Assembly: GCA_050697275.1 (NCBI GenBank)
Contig: JBOGZI010000090.1
Location: 1-15,555, forward strand
Direction of reading: 5' to 3'
From: JBOGZI01 sp050697275
GTDB taxonomy: Bacteria > Actinomycetota > Thermoleophilia > Solirubrobacterales > 70-9
DNA length: 15,555 nt
Shown: in pieces, positions 1 to 5,960 of the stretch
Layout: each line of letters starts with the position of its first letter
Numbering within the stretch: the stretch's first letter is position 1
Program-made: the position numbers and the translations under genes
Notes under the pieces: generated by a model
What the model saw: the letters and a program-made list of their open reading frames with translations, nothing else
Database searches by the model: none
What the model was told of the DNA's origin: nothing

Positions 1-2
1 GC

Positions 3-227
3 CAGCGCTCCGATCTCGAGGCCGGCATGGCGAAGCTGTTCGCCTCCGAGACCGGCAAGGAGGTGGTGGAGGAGGCCTTCCGCATCCACGGCGGCTACGG
101 CTACTCGAAGGAGTACGAGATCGAGCGCCTCTACCGCGACGCCCCGCTGCTGCTGATCGGCGAGGGCACCTCAGAGATCCAGCGCATGGTGATCGGAAAG
201 AAGCTGCTGGAGCGCAACAAGCTCTAG
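3..227 (+). CDS. Acyl-CoA dehydrogenase, C-terminal end (partial)
   Basis: Only the last 74 codons are present; the gene runs off the left edge and the frame is open from base 3. The protein is the C-terminal helical domain of a flavin-dependent acyl-CoA dehydrogenase, which makes an alpha-beta double bond in an acyl-CoA and passes electrons to ETF. Seen directly: the family signature IHGGYGYSKEYEIERLYRDA followed by GEGTSEIQRM. In this family the Glu of the xEGT motif is the usual catalytic base. The tail resembles, from memory, actinobacterial dehydrogenases encoded beside MaoC and CitE genes, some of which act on methylsuccinyl-CoA or other branched substrates. With Ccr, an ethylmalonyl-CoA mutase and a MaoC hydratase in the same window, methylsuccinyl-CoA dehydrogenase is a reasonable guess. 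The substrate cannot be read from this fragment. Family call is secure; substrate is inference. Confidence 0.93.
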   Translation, partial: QRSDLEAGMAKLFASETGKEVVEEAFRIHGGYGYSKEYEIERLYRDAPLLLIGEGTSEIQRMVIGKKLLERNKL

Positions 228-243
228 CTGCGAGAGGAAGCCG

Positions 244-1161
244 CTACTTCTTCTTCTTCTTCCTCTTCTTCTTCACGCACTTGCCCTTCTTCAGCTTCTG
301 ACCCTTCTTGCACTTCTTCGGCGGGGTCGAGGTCGGGGCTGCGGTCGGAGTCACGGTTGCGGTAGCCGGCGGCGTCGTCGGCGCCGGGCGCTGCGGATTC
401 GGCGTCAGTCCGCTCCCGGCGCCACCGGTGCCACCCCCGGCGCCCGGCGTACCGCCGCCGGTACCGGCGTTGTCGGTGAACAGGCCCTGGCTCGGGAAGA
501 GCTGAGGCGAGCTGTTGCCGTCCAGGATGAAGCTCATGAACCTGTTGCAATCGGCGCAGTTGCCGAAGCCACCGCTCATGACGCGGTTTGCTGTGACCGG
601 GATCTGGATCTCCCAGCCCTTGCCCTGTGGGAGCGGCCATGGATCGGTGTCACTTGGGTCGGAAGGATTGGTCTGGGCGTCCCAAGGGTTGCCTTGGAAG
701 CCACCCGACTGAATGGTCTGAGGACAGGCGCCAGCCGGATACGCCGGTTCCTGCACGGCGCTGGGCGGATTGGTGTTCCAGTTGATCCCGTAACAGAAGA
801 CAGGACGCCCCGCCCCGGGGTCGATCGCATAGTTCAGGCCCTGGGGGAGGGGGGTTCCGAGGAGCTCGAAGTGCACCCGCTGGCCCGAGCACGCGTTGCC
901 GACGGCGCCGGCCACCACATGGATGTAGAAGGGTTGCCCAACGTTCGGGGGGTCAGCCGGGTCGATGTACTGGCCGGTCCAGGTCCAGGCGCCGTCCTCC
1001 TGGTAGGGGTTGCCGAAGATGATGCTGGCGCAGTTGGTGATCGTCGACTTCTGGATCAGCCCGTCGCTCCACTGCGGGGCAGCGTATGCGGACGATGCGC
1101 CAGCGAGCAGTCCGATGCTTGCCGCGACCGCCGCAAGCGCCTTCATGGCGGTTCTCCCCAT
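244..1161 (-). CDS. Secreted protein with poly-lysine C-terminal tail
   Basis: A 305-aa exported protein of unknown function. I place the start at the ATG at 1161, since a full AAGGAGG lies 9 nt upstream; the longer GTG frame would begin inside that site. Residues 1-27 form a Sec signal peptide (basic start, hydrophobic AAVAASIGLLAG, AxA-type cleavage before APQWS). The mature part is rich in Trp, Asn, Pro and Cys, with cysteines spread through it and a CADC pair, suggesting a disulfide-stabilised extracellular domain. A Gly-rich then Pro/Thr-rich linker (about residues 235-280) leads to a tail with CKKGQKLKKGKC and ending in an almost pure lysine run. I recall such tails on exported Thermoleophilia proteins; their role is unknown to me, and binding to anionic envelope polymers is only a guess. 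It converges on the acyl-CoA dehydrogenase with a 16-nt gap. Confidence 0.85.
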   Translation of the reverse strand: MGRTAMKALAAVAASIGLLAGASSAYAAPQWSDGLIQKSTITNCASIIFGNPYQEDGAWTWTGQYIDPADPPNVGQPFYIHVVAGAVGNACSGQRVHFELLGTPLPQGLNYAIDPGAGRPVFCYGINWNTNPPSAVQEPAYPAGACPQTIQSGGFQGNPWDAQTNPSDPSDTDPWPLPQGKGWEIQIPVTANRVMSGGFGNCADCNRFMSFILDGNSSPQLFPSQGLFTDNAGTGGGTPGAGGGTGGAGSGLTPNPQRPAPTTPPATATVTPTAAPTSTPPKKCKKGQKLKKGKCVKKKRKKKKK

Positions 1162-1170
1162 CTCCCTTGA

Positions 1171-1177
1171 CCTCCTT
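1171..1177 (-). promoter_or_regulatory. Strong ribosome binding site that decides a start
   Basis: AAGGAGG on the minus strand, 9 nt before the ATG at 1161. It rules out the upstream in-frame GTG at 1182, which would overlap this site. Confidence 0.75.
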
Positions 1178-1225
1178 GTCACCCCTATGTCTTCCTTGGT
1201 GCAGCCGGCAAACGACGCCGCGTTC

Positions 1226-1254
1226 AGTGTAGTTCAGGCACCGGGGGAAGACAA
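1226..1254 (-). promoter_or_regulatory. Sigma70-like promoter for the poly-lysine-tail protein
   Basis: On the minus strand TTGTCT (1249-1254) and TACACT (1226-1231) are separated by exactly 17 nt, close to the -35/-10 consensus of the housekeeping sigma factor. Transcription would begin near 1219, giving a leader of about 58 nt that holds the AAGGAGG site. It is the best two-box promoter I found in the window. Confidence 0.6.
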
Positions 1255-1341
1255 GGTCTGAGAATCCGCGTTCCACGGATGTTCCAGGAGGACGCCAGCG
1301 AACTGATCAATCGGAGCGGTACGCCGGGGAGAGCCGGCTCC

Positions 1342-1347
1342 TAGACT
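1342..1347 (+). promoter_or_regulatory. -10 box TAGACT, probable leaderless start of the SDR gene
   Basis: TAGACT ends 8 nt before the ATG at 1356, so transcription would start at or next to the start codon. No Shine-Dalgarno sequence is visible in the 8-nt gap. No convincing -35 box is seen 16-19 nt upstream. Confidence 0.5.
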
Positions 1348-1355
1348 GAGCCGGG

Positions 1356-2039
1356 ATGGCTCCGGATCGCAGGGGCGCACTGGTCAGCGGCGCGAATCGC
1401 GGCATCGGCGAGGAGATCGCCCGCCAGCTCGCCGAGGACCACGGCTTCCTCGTTTACGCGGGCGCCCGCAACCCGGCCGAGGTGGAAGAGCGCGCGGGAG
1501 TCGTGGCGGTCGAACTCGACGTGACTGACCAGGCGACGGTCGACGCGGCCCGGGAGCGAGTCGAGGCCGACGCGGGGCGGCTGGACTCGCTGGTGAATAA
1601 CGCCGGCGTCTACGGGGACCCCACCGGCGTGGCCGACTACGACCTCGAGCAGGCCCATAAGGTGCTCGAGACCAACACCTTCGGCCCGTGGCGGCTGATC
1701 CAGGCGTTCCTGCCCCTTCTTCGCCGCAGCGATCACCCGCGGGTCGTGAACATGTCGAGCGGGGCCGGGCAGCTCTCGGACATGGATGGCGGTCGTGCTG
1801 CCTACCGCGTCTCGAAGACCGGGCTGAACGCCCTCACCCGGGCGCTCGCGGCGGATGAGCGCGGCAGCGGCCTTCTGGTCAACACCATGTGTCCCGGCTG
1901 GGTGCGGACCGACATGGGCGGTGCTGGTGCCCGCCTCTCCGTCGAGGAGGGCGCGGACACGGCCGTCTGGCTGGCCACCCTCCCCGACGACGGGCCCACG
2001 GGCGGCTTCTTCCGCGACCGAGCGCCGATCCCCTGGTGA
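1356..2039 (+). CDS. Short-chain dehydrogenase/reductase (carbonyl-reductase-like)
   Basis: A 227-aa classical SDR that probably reduces a carbonyl with NAD(P)H in the cytoplasm; the substrate is unknown. Motifs seen in order: cofactor loop GANRGIG (residues 12-18), a DVTD motif (55-58), NNAG (81-84), active-site Asn in ETNTFGP (N107), catalytic Ser in NMSSG (134-135), and Tyr150/Lys154 of YxxxK. Arg15 in the glycine loop and Arg38 at the end of the second strand suggest preference for NADP(H). The overall pattern, including the GGFFRDR...IPW ending, is that of the carbonyl reductase 1-like branch. Length is normal for the family and all catalytic residues are present. It is followed after 30 nt by an SCP2-like gene on the same strand, which may be partly co-transcribed. 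Confidence 0.92.
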   Translation: MAPDRRGALVSGANRGIGEEIARQLAEDHGFLVYAGARNPAEVEERAGVVAVELDVTDQATVDAARERVEADAGRLDSLVNNAGVYGDPTGVADYDLEQAHKVLETNTFGPWRLIQAFLPLLRRSDHPRVVNMSSGAGQLSDMDGGRAAYRVSKTGLNALTRALAADERGSGLLVNTMCPGWVRTDMGGAGARLSVEEGADTAVWLATLPDDGPTGGFFRDRAPIPW

Positions 2040-2069
2040 GATTCGACCCGGGCTGCTAGGAATGGGCCC

Positions 2070-2435
2070 GTGGCAACGACCCAGGAACTGATCAAGACCG
2101 CGATCGAGCGCTTCCAGGCGGAGGTTCCGGCCCTCGCCCAGCTGAAGCTCGTCTTCGAGCTGGAGCTGCGGGGGAGGGGGGACGTGCAGATGTTCCGGGT
2201 GGAGCTTCCGGGGCCCGAGATCTCGAAGTCGGTCTCGACCGAGGACGCCAGGGTCACGGTGAGCATGCCCCGCTCGCACTTCAACGAGCTGGCGCGGGAG
2301 GGAACACTGCGCCACTACCGGGAGGCGTACGAGTCGGGCCAGATCAAGGTGGGCGGCGACCCCGGGATCCAGAAGCTGATCGCCCAGGTGATCGAGCGCC
2401 ACGAGCAGCGGGCCCGAACCAAGAAGGTCCGCTGA
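2070..2435 (+). CDS. SCP2-like sterol/lipid-carrier domain protein
   Basis: A 121-aa soluble protein starting at GTG. No signal peptide or membrane segment is visible. The C-terminal half fits the SCP2 fold family: strands with VTVSMPRSHFNELA (62-75), then the typical turn YESGQIKVGGD (87-97) and an amphipathic helix QKLIAQVIERH (101-111). SCP2 domains bind lipids or acyl-CoAs in a hydrophobic tunnel; in bacteria their exact role is mostly unknown. A link to the nearby SDR reductase and acyl-CoA enzymes would make sense but is inference. The start is chosen because a TAGGAA/TAGGAAT box sits 6-7 nt upstream and no other start fits the domain. The protein ends in a basic RARTKKVR tail. Family assignment rests on motif resemblance only. 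Confidence 0.65.
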   Translation: MATTQELIKTAIERFQAEVPALAQLKLVFELELRGRGDVQMFRVELPGPEISKSVSTEDARVTVSMPRSHFNELAREGTLRHYREAYESGQIKVGGDPGIQKLIAQVIERHEQRARTKKVR

Positions 2436-2443
2436 GCGCGTAG

Positions 2444-2500
2444 ATGCGAGGGTGCGCCGCAGCGAAGCGAGGCGGGGATGCGAGGGCGCGCGCAAGCGCG
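2444..2500 (+). repeat. Imperfect direct repeat with GCAA-tetraloop hairpin
   Basis: GATGCGAGGG[T/C]GCGC occurs at 2444-2458 and again at 2477-2491. The second copy runs into a perfect 5-bp hairpin, CGCGC-GCAA-GCGCG (2487-2500), with a GNRA loop. It sits between the SCP2-like gene and the likely start of the next gene. If translated it would be an arginine-rich leader unlike the rest of that protein, which supports a non-coding role. It may be a copy of a dispersed intergenic repeat; no second copy is in this window. Confidence 0.45.
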
Positions 2501-2514
2501 ACCCGTTCCATGTA

Positions 2515-3612
2515 GTGGCGAAGCCGCTCGATTCCGCACGTCTGGCGAGAATCCGCGCCGCCGGCCAGCTCCTTCATCGGCCACACAGCGCCCGCGATCC
2601 GGCCGAGATCGCCCGCGCGATCGCCGGGGCGCAGGCGCAGGACACCTACGCCGGCCCGCTTCAGTTCCGCTCGCGCAGCCGGCGGTTGACCGCGGCGGAC
2701 GTGAAGCGCGCCCGCACCGAGGAGCGCTCGCTGCTGCGCACCTGGCTGATGCGGATGACGATCCATCTCATCCCCAGCGACGACGCGGGCTGGTGGCTGC
2801 CGCTGTTCGAGCCGAAGGCCGAGAGGTGGAGCCGAAGGCGCCTCGCGCAGCTCGGCCTTCTGCCCGCCCGGCAGGAGAAGGCACTGGCGGTTATCGCCCG
2901 CGCCCTGGCCGACGAGGGGCCGCTGACCCGTCCGGAGCTGAGGGAGCGGGTGGTCTCGGCGGGGGTCCGGCTCGACCAGCAGACCGGCATGCACATCGTC
3001 CTCACCGCTGTCGTCTCGGGGATCGCCTTCCTCGGCCCCGACCGGGGTGCCGCCACCTGCCTGATCCGCCGCGAGGACTGGCTGCCGGAGCAGCCCCCGG
3101 TGGATCGCGAGACGGCGCTCGGGGAGCTCGCGCGGCGCTATCTGGGCGCCTTCGGCCCCGCCACCGACCGCGACTTCGCCTACTGGTCCGGTCTCGGGCT
3201 GGGAGAGGTGCGGGCCGGCCTCGAGCGGATCTCGGCCGAGCTCGAGCGGGTCCACGCCGCCGGCGAGACGATGCTCGCGCTGCCCGGCTCGCCTCCCCGC
3301 CTCCCGCGCCGCGGCCAGGTCCGGATGCTGGGCAACTTCGACACCTACATGCTCGGCTGGAAGGACCGGTCCTTCTCCGTCTCCTCCCGGCATGAGGCGC
3401 GCGTAAAGGAGGGCGGTGGCGGCTGGATCAGGCCGGTGGTCGTCCACGACGGCGTCGTGATCGGCGGCTGGCGCTCCTCGAGGAAGGGCGGGCGAATCGA
3501 GATCTCACTCGACCTGCCCGCCGCCCAAAGGAAGCGGCTGGCCGACCCAATCGACGCCGAGATCGACGACATCGCCCGCTTCGAGGGGATGTCGGTCAAG
3601 CGTTTGGACTAG
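2515..3612 (+). CDS. Winged-helix protein of the AlkZ/YcaQ DNA glycosylase family
   Basis: A 365-aa protein from the GTG at 2515; the frame is open back to a GTG at 2452, but that adds 21 Arg-rich residues encoded by a repeat. It matches the HTH_42 family of crosslink-repair glycosylases and winged-helix relatives. Seen: GAQAQD (39-44 from the chosen start), which corresponds to the QxQ motif that in AlkZ carries the catalytic glutamines; RTWLMRMTIHLIP, the conserved RxWxxRxTxH segment; a middle region of predicted winged-helix repeats; and near the C-terminus GNFDTYMLGW and DGVVIGGWR, the family's end motifs. Known members remove bulky alkyl or crosslinked bases from DNA; many actinobacterial copies are uncharacterised, so activity here is inference. 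No toxin or antibiotic biosynthesis genes lie beside it to suggest self-resistance. Confidence 0.85.
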   Translation: MAKPLDSARLARIRAAGQLLHRPHSARDPAEIARAIAGAQAQDTYAGPLQFRSRSRRLTAADVKRARTEERSLLRTWLMRMTIHLIPSDDAGWWLPLFEPKAERWSRRRLAQLGLLPARQEKALAVIARALADEGPLTRPELRERVVSAGVRLDQQTGMHIVLTAVVSGIAFLGPDRGAATCLIRREDWLPEQPPVDRETALGELARRYLGAFGPATDRDFAYWSGLGLGEVRAGLERISAELERVHAAGETMLALPGSPPRLPRRGQVRMLGNFDTYMLGWKDRSFSVSSRHEARVKEGGGGWIRPVVVHDGVVIGGWRSSRKGGRIEISLDLPAAQRKRLADPIDAEIDDIARFEGMSVKRLD

Positions 3613-3615
3613 CCT
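3610..3615 (+). promoter_or_regulatory. -10-like box TAGCCT before the MaoC gene
   Basis: TAGCCT overlaps the stop codon of the upstream gene (TAG at 3610-3612) and ends 11 nt before the ATG at 3627. The gap is pyrimidine- and GC-rich with no Shine-Dalgarno sequence. A very short leader is likely if this box is used; read-through from upstream is also possible. Confidence 0.35.
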
Positions 3616-3626
3616 TCCGCCGCCGA

Positions 3627-4148
3627 ATGGCTGAGACGGAGGAAAAGCACGAGCTGACGACCGACCAGGCCGAGCGCGAGGCCTCCGGGGCGCGCCCCTA
3701 CGGGCGCTACCTGGAGGAGTTCGAGGTGGGCGCGGTCTACAAGCACTGGCCCGCGAAGACCGTCACCGAGGCCGAGGACCACCTCTTCTGCCTGCTGACC
3801 ATGAACCACCACCCGCTGCACGTGAACGACGTCTACGCGGCGGCCTCACAGCAGGGCAGGAACGTTGTCGCGGGCCCCTACGTCTACTCGCTCGTCTTCG
3901 GGATGACCGTCCCCGATGTCTCGGGCAAGGCGATCGCCAACCTCGCCACCGACGACCTCAGCCATCCCAGCCCGGTGTTCCACGGCGACACGCTGTTCGT
4001 CGAATCCGAGGTGCTCGAGGTGAAGCCGTCCAAGTCGAAGCCCGACCGCGGCGTGGTCAGGGTGCATACCCGCGCCTACAACCAGGAGGGGACGCTGGTC
4101 GCCGAGTTCAAGCGCGCCGTGCTGGTTCCCAGGAAGAACCCGGGCTAG
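3627..4148 (+). CDS. MaoC-family hydratase, candidate mesaconyl-CoA hydratase
   Basis: A 173-aa cytoplasmic hot-dog-fold protein. Seen: GRYLEEFEVGAVYKHWPAKT (26-45), the usual MaoC N-terminal segment; LTMNHHPLHVN (57-67), the active-site loop; and VVAGPYVYSLVFGM, the following helix. In R-specific enoyl-CoA hydratases the loop reads D-x-N-P-x-H; here the Asp position is Asn60 while His65 is kept. I recall this TMN-x-x-PLH form from MaoC proteins encoded beside CitE lyases and acyl-CoA dehydrogenases and from mesaconyl-CoA/beta-methylmalyl-CoA hydratases. With Ccr and ethylmalonyl-CoA mutase in the same window, hydration of mesaconyl-CoA in the ethylmalonyl-CoA pathway is the favoured role, but no lyase gene is adjacent. 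The first 25 residues are a charged, probably flexible leader. Family secure, substrate inferred. Confidence 0.9.
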   Translation: MAETEEKHELTTDQAEREASGARPYGRYLEEFEVGAVYKHWPAKTVTEAEDHLFCLLTMNHHPLHVNDVYAAASQQGRNVVAGPYVYSLVFGMTVPDVSGKAIANLATDDLSHPSPVFHGDTLFVESEVLEVKPSKSKPDRGVVRVHTRAYNQEGTLVAEFKRAVLVPRKNPG

Positions 4149-4155
4149 CCGTCCC

Positions 4156-4620
4156 TCAGCAGGGAAGGGTCACAACGCCCTGGGGGCTCGAGGGGCTGCC
4201 CTCGTAGATGTACTTCTCGCAGCGGATATCGGTGACCTTCGAGCGCAGCTTCCCCTTCTTGGTCCGGACGACCTTCTGGCTCCAGGTCCAGAAGTACTCG
4301 CGCACGGCCGGGTTGGTCTCCCCGGGGAACGGCGGGTCGAAGTCGTTCTGGATGTCGTTCATGAAGCCGCCGCCGAAGCGCACTCGCTTCCCCTTCTTCC
4401 GGCAGGTGTTCTTGCCGAGGTACCCGTCGACGGTGAAGCCCATCGCGTTGTACTGAGCCTGCAGCTGCGCGCCGGTTTTCTCGACCTGGGCATAGAGTTG
4501 CTCACAGGTCACCTTGAGCCGCTTGCCCTTCTTCTTGCCGGACGCGGTCCCGGCTCCAAGTCCGACGACGATGATGAGGGCGGCGACGATCGCGCCGAGA
4601 CGGTGGAGCTGGGGGTTCAT
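4156..4620 (-). CDS. Small secreted Lys-rich protein, unknown function
   Basis: A 154-aa exported protein. The start is the ATG at 4620, preceded by AAGGAG with 5-nt spacing and followed directly by a signal peptide; the frame extends further upstream without support. Residues 1-28 are a Sec signal (basic NPQLHRLG, hydrophobic AIVAALIIVVGLGAG, then TASG). The mature protein opens with a basic patch (KKKGKRLKVTC) and has four cysteines (including TCEQL, NTCRKK, IRCEKY and the last residue), suggesting two disulfides. Aromatic and acidic residues in the middle (NDFDPPFPGETNPAVREYFWTW) suggest a folded domain. I do not recognise a family. It converges on the MaoC gene with a 7-nt gap. Confidence 0.78.
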   Translation of the reverse strand: MNPQLHRLGAIVAALIIVVGLGAGTASGKKKGKRLKVTCEQLYAQVEKTGAQLQAQYNAMGFTVDGYLGKNTCRKKGKRVRFGGGFMNDIQNDFDPPFPGETNPAVREYFWTWSQKVVRTKKGKLRSKVTDIRCEKYIYEGSPSSPQGVVTLPC

Positions 4621-4625
4621 CGGAT

Positions 4626-4631
4626 CTCCTT
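4626..4631 (-). promoter_or_regulatory. Ribosome binding site that decides a start
   Basis: AAGGAG on the minus strand, 5 nt before the ATG at 4620. It fixes the start of the secreted Lys-rich protein and excludes the longer upstream frame, whose extra residues do not look like a signal peptide. Confidence 0.7.
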
Positions 4632-4736
4632 CATGAGGTTGTCCTGCTATCCAATCCAGGGACGAGCACCGATAATGCACTCGTCGGAGATTGAACACAC
4701 GTCGGGCTTCAGGGATGCGCTGTCGGGAACCCGGGT

Positions 4737-4743
4737 AAGGAGG
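4737..4743 (+). promoter_or_regulatory. Strong ribosome binding site for the 73-aa protein
   Basis: TAAGGAGG ends 5 nt before the ATG at 4749. This near-perfect site is the main reason to accept the short ORF as a gene. Confidence 0.75.
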
Positions 4744-4748
4744 ATGAC

Positions 4749-4970
4749 ATGGTCAACCTGAGAAGGCTCAAGAGCGTCGCCGACAAGGCGAAGCAGCAGG
4801 TCGAGAAGCGGGGCGGCTCCGCGGCACTCAAGGAGGACGCCGAGGAGCTGAAGGGCATCGCCAAGGACAAGGGCAGCCTCAAGGAGAAGGCGAAGGCGGC
4901 CGGCAAGGCGATCAAGGACCCCGGCAAGGGCACCGAGCGGCCCGCCGAGGGCGAGGAGAAGCCGACCTAG
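4749..4970 (+). CDS. Small highly charged helical protein, unknown function
   Basis: A 73-aa protein with no signal peptide, no cysteine and no aromatic residue. About half its residues are Lys, Glu, Asp or Arg, and the pattern of Leu/Ala every three to four positions (LKSVADKAKQQVEK, ALKEDAEELKGIAK) predicts amphipathic helices, ending in a Gly/Pro/Glu-rich disordered tail. It somewhat resembles the small Rv0909/MT0933-type antitoxin-like and CsbD-like stress proteins of actinobacteria, but the resemblance is compositional and I would not assign a function. No toxin gene is adjacent: the neighbours are a divergent secreted protein and a convergent zinc-ribbon-like protein. The strong ribosome binding site supports high translation. 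Confidence 0.75.
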   Translation: MVNLRRLKSVADKAKQQVEKRGGSAALKEDAEELKGIAKDKGSLKEKAKAAGKAIKDPGKGTERPAEGEEKPT

Positions 4971-4974
4971 CTAG
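4967..4974. other. Convergent stop codons abutting in CTAGCTAG
   Basis: The TAG of the plus-strand 73-aa gene (4968-4970) is followed directly by the CTA that is the minus-strand TAG of the next gene (4971-4973). Together they form the palindrome CTAGCTAG. The two coding regions meet with no spacer and no visible terminator. Confidence 0.9.
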
Positions 4975-5537
4975 TGCGCCTCGTCGGGCGCGTGCGCCGG
5001 GGGGCGCGACTCCTCGGCGAGGGAGGTGATCTCGAGCACGCCGCGGGAGGCCTCCTCGAGCACCTCGGAGGCCTCCTCGGCGGAGCGCGCGTAGAGCTCG
5101 ACCAGGAGGTGGACGACGATCGTCTCCTCGTCGTGCTTGTGGAAGCGGACGTGGGTGAAGAACTCGCGCGTCCCCTGCTCGCCGAAGGAGCCGTAGGTGA
5201 GTGACTCCGTCGCCTCCGGACCCGAGCACGACTCGACCTGGTCCTGGTCGACCGTGACCGTGCAGGAGGCGACCCAGGGGGTCCCGGCGACCATCCGCTC
5301 CCAGCGGTCCTCGACCGGCACCACCCGGTCCTCGCGCACGGTCAGGTGCGGCTGGTCGTGCAGGCAGCGCAGGCACTGGACGACGGCCTCCTGCACCTCG
5401 TCGAGCCGGTCGGCGGGCTCGCCCGACTCCGGGTCGATGCGGAGGATCGCGTCGTAGTGCAGCTGCACCTCGAGATCGCGCGCCCAGCAGCGATAGCAGC
5501 GAAGCCAGGCGGAGCGGTCCCCGTTGAGCTCGCTCAT
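4971..5537 (-). CDS. Putative zinc-ribbon protein, unknown function
   Basis: A 188-aa protein from the ATG at 5537; the frame continues 16 codons upstream without a better start. Two CxxC pairs, CYRC (14-17) and CLRC (55-58), are spaced like a four-cysteine zinc ribbon with a long insert (residues 18-54) containing HYDAILRIDPESGEPADR. The rest is acidic, with VASCTVTVDQDQVESC and a beta-rich segment (TREFFTHVRFHKHDEETIVVHLLVEL) followed by an alpha-helical, Glu/Ala-rich stretch. There is no signal peptide or membrane segment, so it should be cytoplasmic. I do not recognise the family. The start has a GGAG only 1 nt away, but TTCAAT lies 6 nt upstream, which fits the leaderless arrangement of its neighbours. 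Confidence 0.75.
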   Translation of the reverse strand: MSELNGDRSAWLRCYRCWARDLEVQLHYDAILRIDPESGEPADRLDEVQEAVVQCLRCLHDQPHLTVREDRVVPVEDRWERMVAGTPWVASCTVTVDQDQVESCSGPEATESLTYGSFGEQGTREFFTHVRFHKHDEETIVVHLLVELYARSAEEASEVLEEASRGVLEITSLAEESRPPAHAPDEAH

Positions 5538-5543
5538 ACTCCT

Positions 5544-5549
5544 ATTGAA
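5544..5549 (-). promoter_or_regulatory. -10-like box TTCAAT, 6 nt before a start
   Basis: TTCAAT on the minus strand ends 6 nt before the ATG at 5537. The longer string CTTCAATAG also occurs before the Tat-exported gene at 15366-15374, where TTCAAT ends 7 nt before that ATG. It does not fit TANNNT, so confidence is lower than for the other boxes. Confidence 0.35.
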
Positions 5550-5599
5550 GCGCCCCGGCGCTCCCGGCGCGCTCTCACCCGCCAACGGACGTCAGCCGG

Positions 5600-5890
5600 T
5601 CACTTCTTCCATCTGATCGACTTGGCATCCAGCCTGCAGAAGACCCTGGTTCTCGAGCCGTTGCAGTTGTAGCCCTGGATGCTCGACTTGCGCACCTTGA
5701 GGAACTCCTTGACGATCGCCTTCGCCTTGCGGCACGGGACCTCGCCGGTGGCGATCACCGCGGACCCGGCGTAGTTGCCGCACTTGCCGGCCGTGGCCGA
5801 GCCCGGAGCCGCCAGCAGGGCGGCAGCAAGCGCAACGGTGCTCGCGATCGTTGCCAGCACATGTCTCATGCCCCACTGGTCGGCAGCCAT
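5600..5890 (-). CDS. Small secreted cysteine-containing protein
   Basis: A 96-aa exported protein. I take the ATG at 5890 because a TAGCTT box ends 6 nt before it; the in-frame ATG at 5869 (residue 8, MRHVLAT) is an alternative that would give a more compact signal peptide. The signal spans to about residue 34, with hydrophobic core LATIASTVALAAALLAA and cleavage near SATA. The mature part, about 62 residues, holds four cysteines (KCGNY, VPCRKAK, GYNCNG, VFCRLD) and ends IRWKK. The layout of Cys, a basic helix with a VPCRKAKAIVKEFL pattern, then GYNC and CR, recalls a short secreted domain common in soil actinobacteria whose function I do not know. It lies 70 nt downstream of the mutase gene but appears to have its own promoter. 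Confidence 0.78.
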   Translation of the reverse strand: MAADQWGMRHVLATIASTVALAAALLAAPGSATAGKCGNYAGSAVIATGEVPCRKAKAIVKEFLKVRKSSIQGYNCNGSRTRVFCRLDAKSIRWKK

Positions 5891-5896
5891 CTCGGA

Positions 5897-5927
5897 AAGC
5901 TAAAGGCCGGCTACGCGCCCTGGACAA
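5897..5927 (-). promoter_or_regulatory. Promoter for the small secreted protein, leaderless type
   Basis: On the minus strand TTGTCC (5922-5927) is followed after 19 nt by TAGCTT (5897-5902), which ends 6 nt before the ATG at 5890. The spacer is longer than the ideal 17 nt. The position of the -10 box favours the 5890 start. Confidence 0.45.
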
Positions 5928-5960
5928 CCGTAGAAGGCCGAGCCGGCGGGGAGGGGACGC

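Noticed and set aside
2344..3447. Minus-strand frame opposite the AlkZ-like gene
   Set aside because: No motif, biased composition, and the plus-strand gene has clear family signatures.
4749..4970. Antitoxin of a toxin-antitoxin pair
   Set aside because: Charged small protein only vaguely like Rv0909-type antitoxins; neither neighbour looks like a toxin.
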